This document shows, piece by piece, positions 13,185 to 24,466 of a DNA stretch of 64,000 nt. The stretch's first letter is position 1. Every line of letters begins with the position of its first letter. The DNA lies in the NCBI GenBank assembly GCA_947044365.1, contig OX345640.1, positions 8,367,088 through 8,431,087 on the forward strand, written 5' to 3'. The translations under genes were made by a program, and so were the position numbers. The notes below the pieces were generated by a model. The model was not told the origin of the DNA and did not search any database. It saw only the letters and a program-made list of their open reading frames with translations. The stretch is from Petrosia ficiformis (lineage: Eukaryota > Porifera > Demospongiae > Haplosclerida > Petrosiidae).

Positions 13185-13690
13185 TGGCCCCGCCCTTTCT
13201 TTCTTGGAGTAGAACATCTTTCGTTATCTTTTCTTTGTCGAGAATGTTGACCCTTTTCAAATCGTCCTCTATTCATAATTGAATGTCCTGTGTTAAAACA
13301 CAGAGTTTTTAATAATTATAAAGTATATTTTATAATTATTGTTAACTGAATGAACAGAGCTAGCTAGCTAGCTTTTTGCGTACACTCACCCAGAGTTTCT
13401 CGTATCTTTTCGCGCGCTTTTCAGTATACGGGAATATTGTAAAGCGATCAGTTGCTATGGTTACCAATCCACTCCGTTTGTACTGGTGCTGATACTGAAG
13501 ATATTTACACTGTGTTTTGTAAGGACAAGTGAGAAAATAGAAATTTAAATGAAATTTAATATAAGAATTATTAATTTTACCAAAGATTTTATGATCGTCA
13601 ACTGACGTACCTCTCAATTACACCTATGTACTAATGATGTTAATGAATAAAGTTTCACCTGCCACTCTGTGTCCACAAGAAGACGGAAGA
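13185..13690 (-). other. Possible 5' exons of the acidic/haspin transcript
   Basis: Minus-strand splice-like signals bound three segments. One, near 13650-13690, ends GTGGCAG|GTGAAA. One, about 13389-13512, lies between TTACAAAACACAG and CTCTGG|GTGAGT. One starts near 13291 after TTTTAACACAG, where an ATG (about 13275) opens a basic peptide, MNRGRFEKGQHSRQRK and onward. The first two could be untranslated leader exons. I could not connect the basic peptide in phase to the exon at 12383-12445, so a missing exon or a separate short gene is possible. A plus-strand gene starts at 13792, so this would be a divergent promoter area. Confidence 0.3.
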
Positions 13691-13791
13691 ATAAGGTTTT
13701 AATGAAATATAAACATACATACATAATAAATGAATTATGATTATATAATTATATTGGCCAATGGATATTAGAGTTACCAGCCCCTCCTACT

Positions 13792-16700
13792 ATGAGGTAT
13801 GTACCCATCCTATAGTATTGTATATATAATTAATAGTACTGAATACGATGCTATATTTGCACGATCATATCATCTGCATCTCTAAGTACTTGAACAAACA
13901 TTAGCATTGCTTGTCCCTTTGTAGTAGGTTGGGTCTGGCTCCATGAGACTATATATACATACATACATAGATGTGTTACTATCTAATTTTAGAAGTCACT
14001 AGGTTTTATTGTAGTCTAAATTTCTTTAATAATCATTAATATAATTTCATTTCTTTTGTATAGTGATGGTCCCTATGCTGTTGTTGGTGATAATAGTTCA
14101 CAGTATACACAACTTAGTCAGTATAGTCAAACATCACTGGAACTGTTCTCATCTCAACATTCACACAATTCTAACAGTCAGAATGGAATAAGTATGTTTA
14201 TTCATATATTGTATGAGCCAGTGTATCTAGATGCATTGAGTATATGCATGTATATCATATCTATCTATTACCTATCTATCTATCTATCATAACAGTATTA
14301 CAGCTCTATAGCTATGCTATTTGTTGTATAGTCTATAATCATTTGACACACAGCATCATTAAAGCACTATCAATCCATATATTCCTCTACTTAGCCAATG
14401 GAATTGTTGATACAGGACGGTGTACTCGTTTAATGGGTGGAGCTAATCATTACACTAGCACTTTACAGGCTACAACTGTGAGTCACTTATCATACTAATT
14501 GCTTATTAATTATTTATGAGTTCTATAGGGCCCATCAGAGTACTATTTGAAGTACATGTCTTTACCCAAACTCTCTGATAGCAAATTCCAAAATCGTCGG
14601 TCTGGAAGTGGGACTGAGTCTGGGAGTGGGTCTGATAGTCAGAGATCATCAGGACATTCAATACTTAGTAAATCTCATTATGAAGAATGGATGACAGAGC
14701 GTCGTGAAAAAAATGAAAAGTAATGATTTTGTGTAATGGAAAATATAGACATTAATAATAAACTTCAATTACTTTTCACTAGTAAATCAGTTATTGAAGC
14801 CGTTGTCAAGGTAACAAAAGAATGCGCTAAAGAGGTAATGTGATCACATTGTAACAACATTGCTTAAACTTATTACTTACTACAAAGGAATATTTTACCT
14901 TGAATGTTATACCAATATATATGTATGTATGTTCATTTGTTACATAGATCGGTGAAACTGTTAATGATTTGAAAAAATCTTTAACAGTAGAGTTGGAACC
15001 TTTGTCACTTCACTCAATATCTGAAAATACTTTTAAAGAAGGTATATAGTATTAGAATTATATACTTTGGTGTATGTGCATGTATGTATGTATGTATGTA
15101 TGTATATGTCTGTGTATGTATGTAATGTATGTATATATATTATATATATATATATATATGTGTGTGTATGTGTACGTGTATGTATGTATGTATGCATGGA
15201 TGCATGTGTGTATGTATGTATGTATGTATGTATGTACACATGTACATGTATGTATATATGTATGTATGTATGTATGCATGTATGTATGTATGTATGTATG
15301 TATGAATGATGTATGTATCTATGTAAATATATATCTAAGTATGTATCTATTAGGTATGCATGTATATACATATCTATGTAAATATATATCTATAGATATA
15401 TGTATGTATGTATATGTATGTATGTATGTATGTATGTATCTGTATAAATATAATTATAATACAGAACAATCAGTGATGATAGAACATCAGAGAGTTGGTT
15501 TCACACAATTATTACAAGGTCAATCAGAACTTAACCAGCTTCTAATAGCGGTACAATCACACTTACAGAAGGTTATTATATATAAAGTATATAATACCAA
15601 TTCTACATTCCAATTATTTAGGAGGACACTCGACTTCATAAATTAGAGAGCAAAATTGATTCTATAGTTTGTGCGACAACTAATAAATTGAGTTCTATTC
15701 AGTTATTGATGGAGAAAGTTATTAGTGATATTGATGTTCTATCTACAAGTAGTTTGGGACTACAGCAGTACTGTCCTATGTGTGAAAGATCTAAAGTAAC
15801 TGCTGAAAATACTATTACTAGACAGGAAGACTGTGCAGTCAAATGTTCACTAAAATCTGTGGAAGACGATTTAATTGTTGATAAATATCAGTCAAATGTG
15901 AGTGAACAACATCAGACAAGCTGTCAATCTAACTCTGAAACTTCAAACACCAAACAAAACATATTTACAATCAATAATGAGCTTACAAATATTCATGAAC
16001 TTCAGAAACAGACTACAGCTAAAGATACTCAGTTAACACCTCAACCTCAAAGTAGAAAAGAAAATGAATGCTCTAGTAACGAAAAGCCACTGCATGATAG
16101 TACTAATGTGATACCTCAATCATTAAAACCACTATGTAATTCACAACAAAGCTCTGGTACATCTCAAAGTGCTTATGAAGTGGACTTAACACTGCTTTCT
16201 CCGTCAATGTGTGGTGATGTGATTAGTCAATGTTTAAGTGGAAAACAAAAAGTGAGAATTGACAAAAAAAAGAGTACTAAAAGTCGTGTCACAATAAAAC
16301 AGAGTTTTAACCATGTGATCACTACTCCAAAAAGAGGAGCAAGAAAAAGTAAGGGGATTTATCCACGTACTCCTGTTGTTACTAGAGCACAAAGTAAACG
16401 TCAACGAAACAATTCCGGAAGTAGCGACGAAGACCAGTGCACTACTCAACCAATCAAATACAAGAGTTTTGGCGGGAAAAGAAATCATCGGGGAAAGAAT
16501 GACTTTTCTGCTTTAGCTAATCAGAAATCAGTTGTTACAGAAGGGAGACAAACATATGTAATGGAAGAAAATGCTTTTCTAACTAGCCCACTTCACAATC
16601 TATCTATTATTAGCTCACAGGTATATCTATCTATGTATTGCTACATCTATTTATCTGTTATAATATATTTTAGCCAAGTTTCCAGCGTAAAAAAGAAGCA

Positions 16701-16849
16701 CAGAAGCGAAGAATGCTAATTAGTAAATCAATGATAACAGGTAATGAATAATGATTACTTTAATTACTTTAATTACTTTTAAATTATCCTCTCACATAGG
16801 ATCAGAGGAACTGCTTAAAGAGATAAGGACAGCCTTAGGTACACAATAG
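13792..16849 (+). CDS. Coiled-coil protein with basic C-terminal half, IHO1-like (tentative)
   Basis: Ten exons give about 591 residues: 13792-13796 (ATG plus two bases), 14064-14191, 14395-14477, 14529-14719, 14783-14834, 14948-15041, 15465-15571, 15622-16620, 16674-16740 and 16800-16849. The order of parts is a Ser/Gln-rich N-terminus (SQYTQLSQYSQ), a short YLKYMSLPKL segment, a charged stretch (YEEWMTERREKNE), a predicted coiled coil to about residue 280 (LLQGQSELNQLLIAVQSHL and similar), a Ser/Thr/Gln-rich disordered region with a CPMC pair, a basic patch (KRGARKSKG, TRAQSKRQRNN) and a final KRRMLISKSM helix. This order resembles IHO1/CCDC36, the HORMAD1 partner needed for meiotic DNA breaks, but the similarity is weak and by eye. 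The tiny first exon was chosen because only it supplies an ATG in phase. Nuclear localisation is likely from the basic patches. Confidence 0.6.
15068..15450. repeat. (TATG)n microsatellite in intron of the coiled-coil gene
   Basis: Long TGTATGTATG run with TATATA core, in the intron between exons 14948-15041 and 15465-15571. The tract ends within about 25 bp of the next acceptor. Confidence 0.9.
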
Positions 16850-17002
16850 TTTATATGTAAGTTAATTAAATATCATTTGTATGTATATATAGTTCTCTTC
16901 TCATGTGTATTATAAATAATTGGATATACTTGCTTTTAATACATACTAATCATTTATCAATAATCATTAATGATTGTTTAATTAATAATTGTTTGTTCCT
17001 TA

Positions 17003-20000
17003 TCATGGTTTCATGCGTTTCGGAGCAGCTGCTGCTGGGCTAGTATCAACTCCTGCATCCTCCATAGCATTAGGATCTGATATGTGCTATAAGTTATGAA
17101 TAGCGCATTATTCAATTATCATTAATGATATTCATGACTTACTGACACCACAATGTTGTTATTCTGAAGTAACGCTCTCATCAGCAAAACCTACATGACA
17201 ATATAAATGTTTCTATCTATCTATATCCCTGTGTCTATCTATCCTGATCTTTCTTAGTCTGTACATTACCCTCACCTTGGTACGTAGAACGTATGCATCA
17301 CCGACCTCAACTGCCTTTTGAAATACTGCACTTCTTTCATCGACCTCACGAGCATACATTACCTGAAACATAAAGACATACATAAACACATAGATAGCTA
17401 GATGGATGAATAGATAGATATTTCTGTGTTTATGGAGAGCTTAAGTAATGTCATTCCTTCAGTTGTAGATTTGTAAAATTCGATTATTATTTGGCAAAAC
17501 AATTTATTATGAAAAAATAGAACTGCTTAAAACGTTTGGGCCAAAAAGCCTAAAAGGTTGAAATGTAGCATTTTGGGAAATATTGATCAACCCAGTAAAC
17601 AGATAGATAAATAGATAGATAGATGGATGAATAGATTCAAAACCTTAGCATGTGAATCAATGCGAGCGGATATTTGCCCCTCTAATATAAGTGTGATTAA
17701 TTCATTTTCCAATGAGACAACATCAGTATTAAAAGCAGATGCCATGACATGAAGATCCACTGATGAATAGGGACTAAAATACTAAATGATAGATAGAAGA
17801 TGAATTAGGAAACATAAATAGATGGATAGATGGACAGATCAATGGCAGATGGATGGATGGATGGATGCATGGATGCATGGATGCATGGATGGATGGATGG
17901 AATATTGGATGCATGGATAGTTGGATGGATGGATGGATGGATGGATGAATGAATGAATGAATGAATGAATGAATGAATGAATGAATGAATGATTGAATGA
18001 ATGAATGAATGAAAGATGGAAGGGTTGACATGAGAGTTCAAAGGTCACTCATACTCACTTGTATCAGAGCTTTATTACGGATTTGTTTATATAATGCTGA
18101 AATGTGATTGGCTAGATACATGTCCAACATGAAAGTATCTCGTAAGTTATCTAGAGTTTGTAGACAAGTGGCGTAATTTGATTGGTAGAATTGCATGATG
18201 ACATCACGAAGAAATGGCTCAAGCTCCAAAAACTGCTTGAAGGAGCTACAAAAAGGAAATTTAGTACACATTATTATAACACGCAAGGTAGAATCATATA
18301 TTAGATATATAACCTGCTGCTAATGACTTTAGTGAAGAGTTCTTCCCTATCAAAAGATGCTAACGCACACAGTCCTCCATATATAGCTACAGTGTAAGGT
18401 GACATGACCTGGGAGAGAGAGGACATATTTTAAAATGTGCTTATCTCTTCACAGATATTAAAGGTCTTACATCAGGACAAACACAATGATCAAATGATGT
18501 TTGAATGAAACATCGAGCTGCATTTTTATATTTCCTTCCCTCCATTTCAGCTAATCCGGCAGCACACTTAAGTCTTGACACTGTGTCGAGATTAATGTTG
18601 TTTTTGTGTGACTATAAAGAAATGTAATTGGATGAATAGCAATTTTGATATTTATAGCTTAACAATCAATTGCTTCAGTACTTCATGCAATTACTACTAA
18701 TATAGTGTACAGTGCTCGAAATAATGTCCAGCAATTGGCCATTTTCCGGACATTTTGGCTCTATCAGGACAAAATTGCTTTTGACTGGACAAATTGTTCG
18801 ATAAATAATAATACAAAAAATAAGAACAGTAACATCACAGCAAGGTTAATTATTTAGTCAAGAGCAGTCGTGGCCTAGTGGGTTACTTCTATACCTCGTA
18901 AGCCATAAATGTGTACAGTGCTGGTTTTCGAGACAAAATTGTCAATTTGCTAGTCAAATATTATTTCGTCCAGTTGTTTCTGCTTGACACTTTCAAAAAC
19001 TATTTCGAGCACTGAGTGTGTGATTATATATTCTTAATCATGTAACTACATATTAAATTCGAGCAGGACACAAAACTCCTGGTGTTATTTCTCTTCCTAA
19101 CAGACAGGATCACTAGTAAGAAAGAAAGCTAATATGTTCAGTGTTTCCTCTAAAAGATGGTAACATGGTGTTTCCCTGTGCCCCTTTAATTTTAACGTTG
19201 ATATTGGAAACAAATTTACTGATTGAACCTTGTTGACTAAATGTCTTGTACCACAGATGCACTCCCCCACCCTTACTAATTATCAAGGGGAAAACACTAT
19301 GAGTTTTCATTTGCAAGTTATGCATTTATGAGTGGTCAATTACAATGAAATGTAATACGTGTACTACTATTACTAAAGTATTTTACTATTACTAGCTAAA
19401 AGTAATTATTGTAATACCATTGCTATTACCAGTGGTCTGTTATTACATGTTTACTATAAATTAGTGACTTTGAGAAGGTGTGGAAATAGCATATCGGACT
19501 ATTAAAACAACTTTTGATGAACATTAGTTTATGAAAGAATCAAACTCAACAGTAGTTTCCCTTCAACACAACAATAGATTCCCCGCAAACACAACAATAG
19601 TTTCCTATTATGTCTCTACTAGCTTATATCATGAGTAAATTAGTAATTATCTATTCTCATTACTATTACTTATCGCCCCATGTCTAGACTGATAATATTA
19701 TAACAAGTAATTATGATAATAATTGAATCATCCTAAATATTCATAATTTGATTCTAACCTCGGCCATCTCTTGAGTAGCCTCAGCCTTACTATAGTAATT
19801 CAAAACTTGTTGCCAGTTTCCTAGAAACACACTAACCTAAAAAGGAATGTGGATATATTACTGTTACTCGGAAATTCATGATAGCATTACTTTCATAATA
19901 TTAAGACACAGTGATACTATGTGCTTTGAACTGGTACAGTGATCCCTGGCTCTAGTGTACATCTTAAGAGCAGAACTATGTAGAAATGAACGTGTAAAAT

Positions 20001-22854
20001 AGCATAAGGTAGTACTTGTATCTGAGATATTACAACACCCACAAATACCTGAGATACTCACAGGTATGGGAGATACCACAGGTACCTGAGATCCCTATAG
20101 TAAATACATGTACCTGAGACTCACAGGTATGGGAGATACCACAGGTATCTGAGATACCTATAGTAAATACATGTACCTGAGACTCACAGGTATGGGAGAT
20201 ACCACAGGTACCTGAGATACCTATAGTAAATACATGTATATGCACTCAGAGGTACCTGAGATACTACTAGTATATACATCATACATGACAATTACCTCCC
20301 TGACACACCTCTACAGTCAAGTAGTACCTGAAACATCATAATTACCTCATGCATGTACCTGACACTCTACAGTAAAGTCATCCAGGTACCTGACACTCTA
20401 CAGTTAAGTCATGTAGGTGTACCTGGACAGTCTACAGTTAAGTCATGTAGGTGTACCTGGACAGTCTACAGTTAAGTCATCCAGGTACCTGACACTCTAA
20501 GTCATGTAGGTGTACCTGGACAGTCTACAGTTAAGTGCTGTGTGTGATTGTAACAACACATATATATATTATAACAAAATTGTGGCATATGTAAACAGGA
20601 ACTTCCTCTTGGACTATATACAACTGAAAACTAAATCACTATAAAAGGCAATCAGAAATAGTGTTTCTACTACAGGTATAACCAAAACTAAATTCTTTAA
20701 CTAAACTATCATTACAATCATACTAATCTGTAACAGTATGTATTATATAAACATATATTTACTACAGAAGTAACCTCAAATCTCCACAATCCATATAATG
20801 GTCACCTAATGCATCAAATCCTCTCCTACAGAAGCAATTGAAATACATGTACATCGAATCCTTTCTCTCTCTCCCTCTCTTACCTAATGCTTTCTTTGAT
20901 CGAGTTACTTCGATAATTCTTCAAATCGGCATCAAGTCGTTCAAGCTAATAATAATGAAACAGATTCTGACAATCTATCTGATTGTTAAAAAATGGTTTT
21001 GGTAATAAGAATGTCAATTACATACAACATGTATTAGTTAATAATGACAAGATAACTACTAACAGTGATGGCTGATTTTCGGTTTGTCTGATTCACAAAC
21101 AAGGTCGATTCCTCATTTTCGGCATATTTTGAGTCTTTAGTACTAAACAAGTGAAAATGATTAAGTCATGTATTGAGTAATACAAGATTCTCATACCATT
21201 GAAATAGTTTCTGTCTGATAGTTATATATGTTGAAGTATTATGAGTTTCTTCTACACAGGCTAAAGCCAATCTACATTAATGATATAAATATACCATGTT
21301 TATTACCTAGTATAGAGGCATGTAACTATGTACATTTCTCTATCCATCCATTCACACATCAATCGCCTATCCATCCATTTAACCACCATTCACCCTTTCC
21401 ACCATCCATTCATCCATCCACCTATCCTTTAATTTTGTACATCTCTATCCATCCATTCACACATCAATCACCCATCCATCCATTTATCACCAAGTGTTTC
21501 CATTCACCATTTCCACCATCCATTCATCCATCCACCTATCCATTAATCTTTATTGATCATACTTCAAAGCTTCTTCTTGTAATCCTGGACAATGTTTCGC
21601 AATGAACATTAATCTTCTTATCTTAATCAAACCAATGTACCCACTGGCATAACTATCAAGATCCTGAGATAAGAAATGGAGACAAAGTCTAGTATCATTT
21701 GAATAGTGATGCCAATATTTCCAATAAACTGATATTGATACTAGATATCTACGTAATAACTAATACCAATCCAGTATTACATCTACCTTCTGGTATCTGA
21801 TTCTTTCACTGAAAATGAGAGAGTTCTCAATTATCGGTATCAAAAATGCATTAACAAATGATTGTTTTAGTACACTTATTACAATATCGGTTTTTACATC
21901 ACTCAAAACAAAAAGTAATGCTCAATAATGAGATCCCATTATCTGTACATCACTACAGTATATACAATGATCGCAAACTAATATTATAATAATATTTACT
22001 TACGAAATTTGTGGGCAATTCAACTACAAAATCACTTGGAGCATCTTGTGGTTCATCCGGATCATCAATTTGCATTGGTTCAACACTGTCAAGCTATTAA
22101 TAAAAGTGCAGAGATCAAGTTATTAATCAGCCTGAGATAGTGGACCAAAAGAATCTGGATTCAACTGTGTGTGTATGCGCTAATTAACATGCAAAATAAC
22201 ACGTGGTCCGGCACTAAAGGGTGTGTAAGTTGAAGGACACAATAACACGATTTGACCAAGATCTGCTACTGACTGGTTTAGAACAAGATTGGGAGATCCG
22301 AGGTGTACAAAAACAGATATCGAAATTAGCCATATTGATTATACTACCTATTTTCACATGATTGAAATTGAAATGGAAGACTACGACAGTTCACAGATGC
22401 CCGGCACCGTATCTGAGACATTATTCAGTAGCATGTCAGTCTAGTTGAATCCAGATGATCTTTTTCTCCACTATCACAGGGGCTTGGGTATGAGGCTAGT
22501 GAACAGCCCTGAATATTTCGAGTGAGTGTGTTATCAATCCTAGGCATTTATTCGGTACTGACGCAAATGTGCTGCCGGTTGATCACACACACTCAAAGGT
22601 GCTATTCTAGAAATATTAATAGTGATATTATAGTACATCGAAATTAAATAAGAAACTTTATAAAGTATACATCATAACACATGTGTATGTTGATCAAAAA
22701 CACACCAACACATCTTTACTAAATTTAAATGGAGGTCAACTACATGGGCATTAATTAGAATTGCTTCCATCCGCATCTATATTTTATACGTTACCTGTTG
22801 TGGCCGACGATTTATTCCACCACCTCCTGGCTGTTTCCCTCTCTGTACAGGCAT
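17003..22854 (-). CDS. GPS1: COP9 signalosome complex subunit 1 (CSN1/GPS1)
   Basis: CSN1 is a scaffold subunit of the COP9 signalosome, which removes NEDD8 from cullin-RING ubiquitin ligases. Sixteen exons give about 486 residues, against about 490 in human CSN1: 22795-22854, 22004-22093, 21563-21663, 21197-21271, 21064-21142, 20884-20945, 20775-20825, 19891-19975, 19759-19836, 18471-18611, 18314-18408, 18059-18245, 17644-17781, 17276-17362, 17143-17190 and 17003-17086. Human-like landmarks in order are [113 protein letters not shown] and [14 protein letters not shown], then the PCI winged helix with [20 protein letters not shown]. The start ATG opens a short Gly-rich leader. Phase is consistent throughout, so the gene looks intact. 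Confidence 0.95.
17825..18020. repeat. (ATGG)n and (GAAT)n tract in CSN1 intron
   Basis: TGGA units, including three TGCATGGA units, pass into a nearly pure GAAT run (about 17944-18011). The tract lies in the CSN1 intron between exons 18059-18245 and 17644-17781. Confidence 0.9.
18710..19013. mobile_element. Short hAT-like MITE in CSN1 intron
   Basis: It begins CAGTGCTCGAAATAATG and ends with the reverse complement of CAGTGCTCGAAATAG, giving inverted termini of about 14 bp over about 300 bp with no ORF. CAGTG-type termini are common in hAT MITEs. A clear 8-bp duplication was not found, so class is tentative. Confidence 0.6.
19138..19313. mobile_element. CAGTGTTTCC-type MITE, copy 1
   Basis: About 175 bp running from CAGTGTTTCCTCTAAAAG to a terminus ending GGGGAAAACACT. 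It shares its interior (TTTAATTTTAA, TTGACTAAATGTC, TGTACCAC, GCACTC) with a second copy at 29285-29453, so these are two members of one family. Confidence 0.7.
20045..20260. repeat. ~63-bp tandem repeat, about three copies, in CSN1 intron
   Basis: Units contain CTCACAGGTATGGGAGATACC, then ACAGGTACCTGAGAT and ATAGTAAATACATGTA, and start near 20048, 20113 and 20176. The unit is rich in the palindrome AGGTACCT. The next 270 bp hold related short units. Confidence 0.8.
20330..20535. repeat. ~34-bp tandem repeat in CSN1 intron
   Basis: Repeats of GTCATGTAGGTGTACCTGG followed by ACAGTCTACAGTTAA, with CATCCAGGTACCTGACACTC variants. Intronic, no coding potential. Confidence 0.75.
21340..21545. repeat. 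(CCAT)n degenerate tract with an internal ~115-bp duplication, CSN1 intron
   Basis: Two blocks (about 21338-21432 and 21440-21545) repeat the order CTATCCATCCATTCACACATCAATC, CATCCATTTA, CACCATTCACC or TTCACCATTTCC, and CCACCTATCC. They are larger duplicated units built from a CCAT microsatellite. Confidence 0.7.
22131..22483. mobile_element. MITE with ~35-bp inverted ends, family member 1
   Basis: The left end CCTGAGATAGTGG, with AAAAGAATCTGGATTCAAC shortly after, is repeated inverted at the right end (GTTGAATCCAGATG, then CTTTTTCTCCACTATCACAGG). It shares the internal TGCGCTAATTAACA and the same style of ends with the element at 33739-34044. No ORF. Confidence 0.75.
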
Positions 22855-23393
22855 CTCTTCTAGTTTCTCACTCAACTAGTTTATTAAAATTAATAATAAA
22901 TTATTAAAACTCTCGCAATTGCTTGTGTGCGATGTGCGGAGTATCGTGTAACACTTCCATGCGTTGTAATAAACAATTAGTAATGATGTTTTTGGCTTCT
23001 GTGTGTGTTTAATAGCAAAGCGTCAAACATACATCACTAACATCAGAGAAGACGCAGAGAAGATCTTCTTACTGTAGTGGAGTGGCGCTAAAAGGAATCA
23101 AGAAGTACAGCGTGAGTGACGGACATAGTAAACCATAATAACAGGTAACACCCCGTAACATAGACTAGATATATACTAGATACAAGATTACTATAGTAAC
23201 ATGTATTTAGGCGAAAAAAACGTAGGATAGTCGAATTTACTACAGTTGTGGTTTTACTTTATATATAAAAGGACTGTTTAGTAAAAATACGTGGTGTTTA
23301 TTCACTCGCGATCTGTTATAATTATTATATTCGCCTCTTTTTCAGCCAACTACTTGTTGATCAAGAGGTGTGATTTTCATATACTAGGCCAGT
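22855..23393. promoter_or_regulatory. Divergent promoter region, CSN1 (-) and receptor or small secreted protein (+)
   Basis: About 540 bp between the CSN1 start codon and the next plus-strand start codon. It should hold both promoters and leaders. No specific motif could be assigned. Confidence 0.5.
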
Positions 23394-23627
23394 ATGATGC
23401 GAGTGATAGCTTCATTATTAGTGATAATTGTCATTGGATCTCAAAACAAGCTCTGTAGAGCTAATAATCAGTGTCCTAATAACAGTACGTTGAGAATTAA
23501 ACGTGATGATGATGATAGTTGTGCACCAGGAGGTATACCTGATAATATATGTTCATCATGTATTCTTCATAATATATACTATTGTTATTTAATGCAGCCT
23601 GGTGAGTGCTGCAATTTAAAATGTTGA
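23394..23627 (+). CDS. Small secreted cysteine-rich peptide (77 aa), alternative reading of the receptor's first exon
   Basis: Read through without splicing, this frame encodes a signal peptide (about residues 1-23), a short Asn-rich segment, a dibasic RIKR site followed by DDDD, and then about 40 residues with seven cysteines that close with a stop right after LKC. Signal, propeptide, basic cleavage site and Cys-rich mature part is the usual layout of small secreted peptides. The same frame has a good donor at 23602 (CCTG|GTGAGT) that joins in phase to the first Ig exon of the receptor. It is therefore either a receptor first exon or a separate gene; both are recorded. No family is recognised. 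Confidence 0.4.
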   Translation: MMRVIASLLVIIVIGSQNKLCRANNQCPNNSTLRIKRDDDDSCAPGGIPDNICSSCILHNIYYCYLMQPGECCNLKC

Positions 23628-24329
23628 TATTTTGTATGTATACATTCTGACATGATTCTGTAATGTATATTATAACATTATGTGTTATGAATAGTTGTTA
23701 TCTTCGACTTCCTTTAACTTGCTGCTTTGTAAGAGCTTATATTATCTAAGAGTAATTTATTCTGAGGTACTGTAGATGTCATCTTGACGTGATATGTTAT
23801 AAACATAGTGCTGAACATATTTCAACTGCATGCAAGCTACTCTAAACTGTAACCTTACGCAATGTTTAAATTCCTACATAACTTAAGACATTGTCGGGCT
23901 ATGTTGGGAAAACTTTGTGTTCATATGAAATGTATGTTATGTCTTGTAAGGAATTGAGTCATTAACTCAGTTTGTCAATAATTGGTATTTCATCATTTAA
24001 AAAATCTGTAATATTATAATTATTATTATAAAGAAGGAATGACATTTGTCAAAACAGACTAATAATGAATGCCTTATACACACTGTGCCTTGAAACTGAC
24101 CTCTCATTGTTGGATCTATCATGTGACAAAAATTTCAATCACAGATTTAGTATTGTTTCGTTGTAGTGTTTAGGTTCTGTTAGCCAGCAATCCCAACACA
24201 CAGTTTATATTAATATAGTAGAAACCACAATTTAGATTAATATAATAACAGTTATTTTAATACAGCATAATTAATTTGTGTCAGTGTCTCTTATACTTTG
24301 ACATCTGCCTATATAATTATATATAATTA

Positions 24330-24376
<47 letters not shown>

Positions 24377-24412
24377 CTTTTGTTGTGTATGTGTGTGATT
24401 GTGTCATTATGA

Positions 24413-24466
<54 letters not shown>

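Noticed and set aside
15033..15450. Cys/Tyr/Met-rich and His/Thr/Tyr-rich reading frames
   Set aside because: Microsatellite translation of TATG repeats inside an intron; the same happens at 12.5, 25.2, 30.7 and 34.4 kb.
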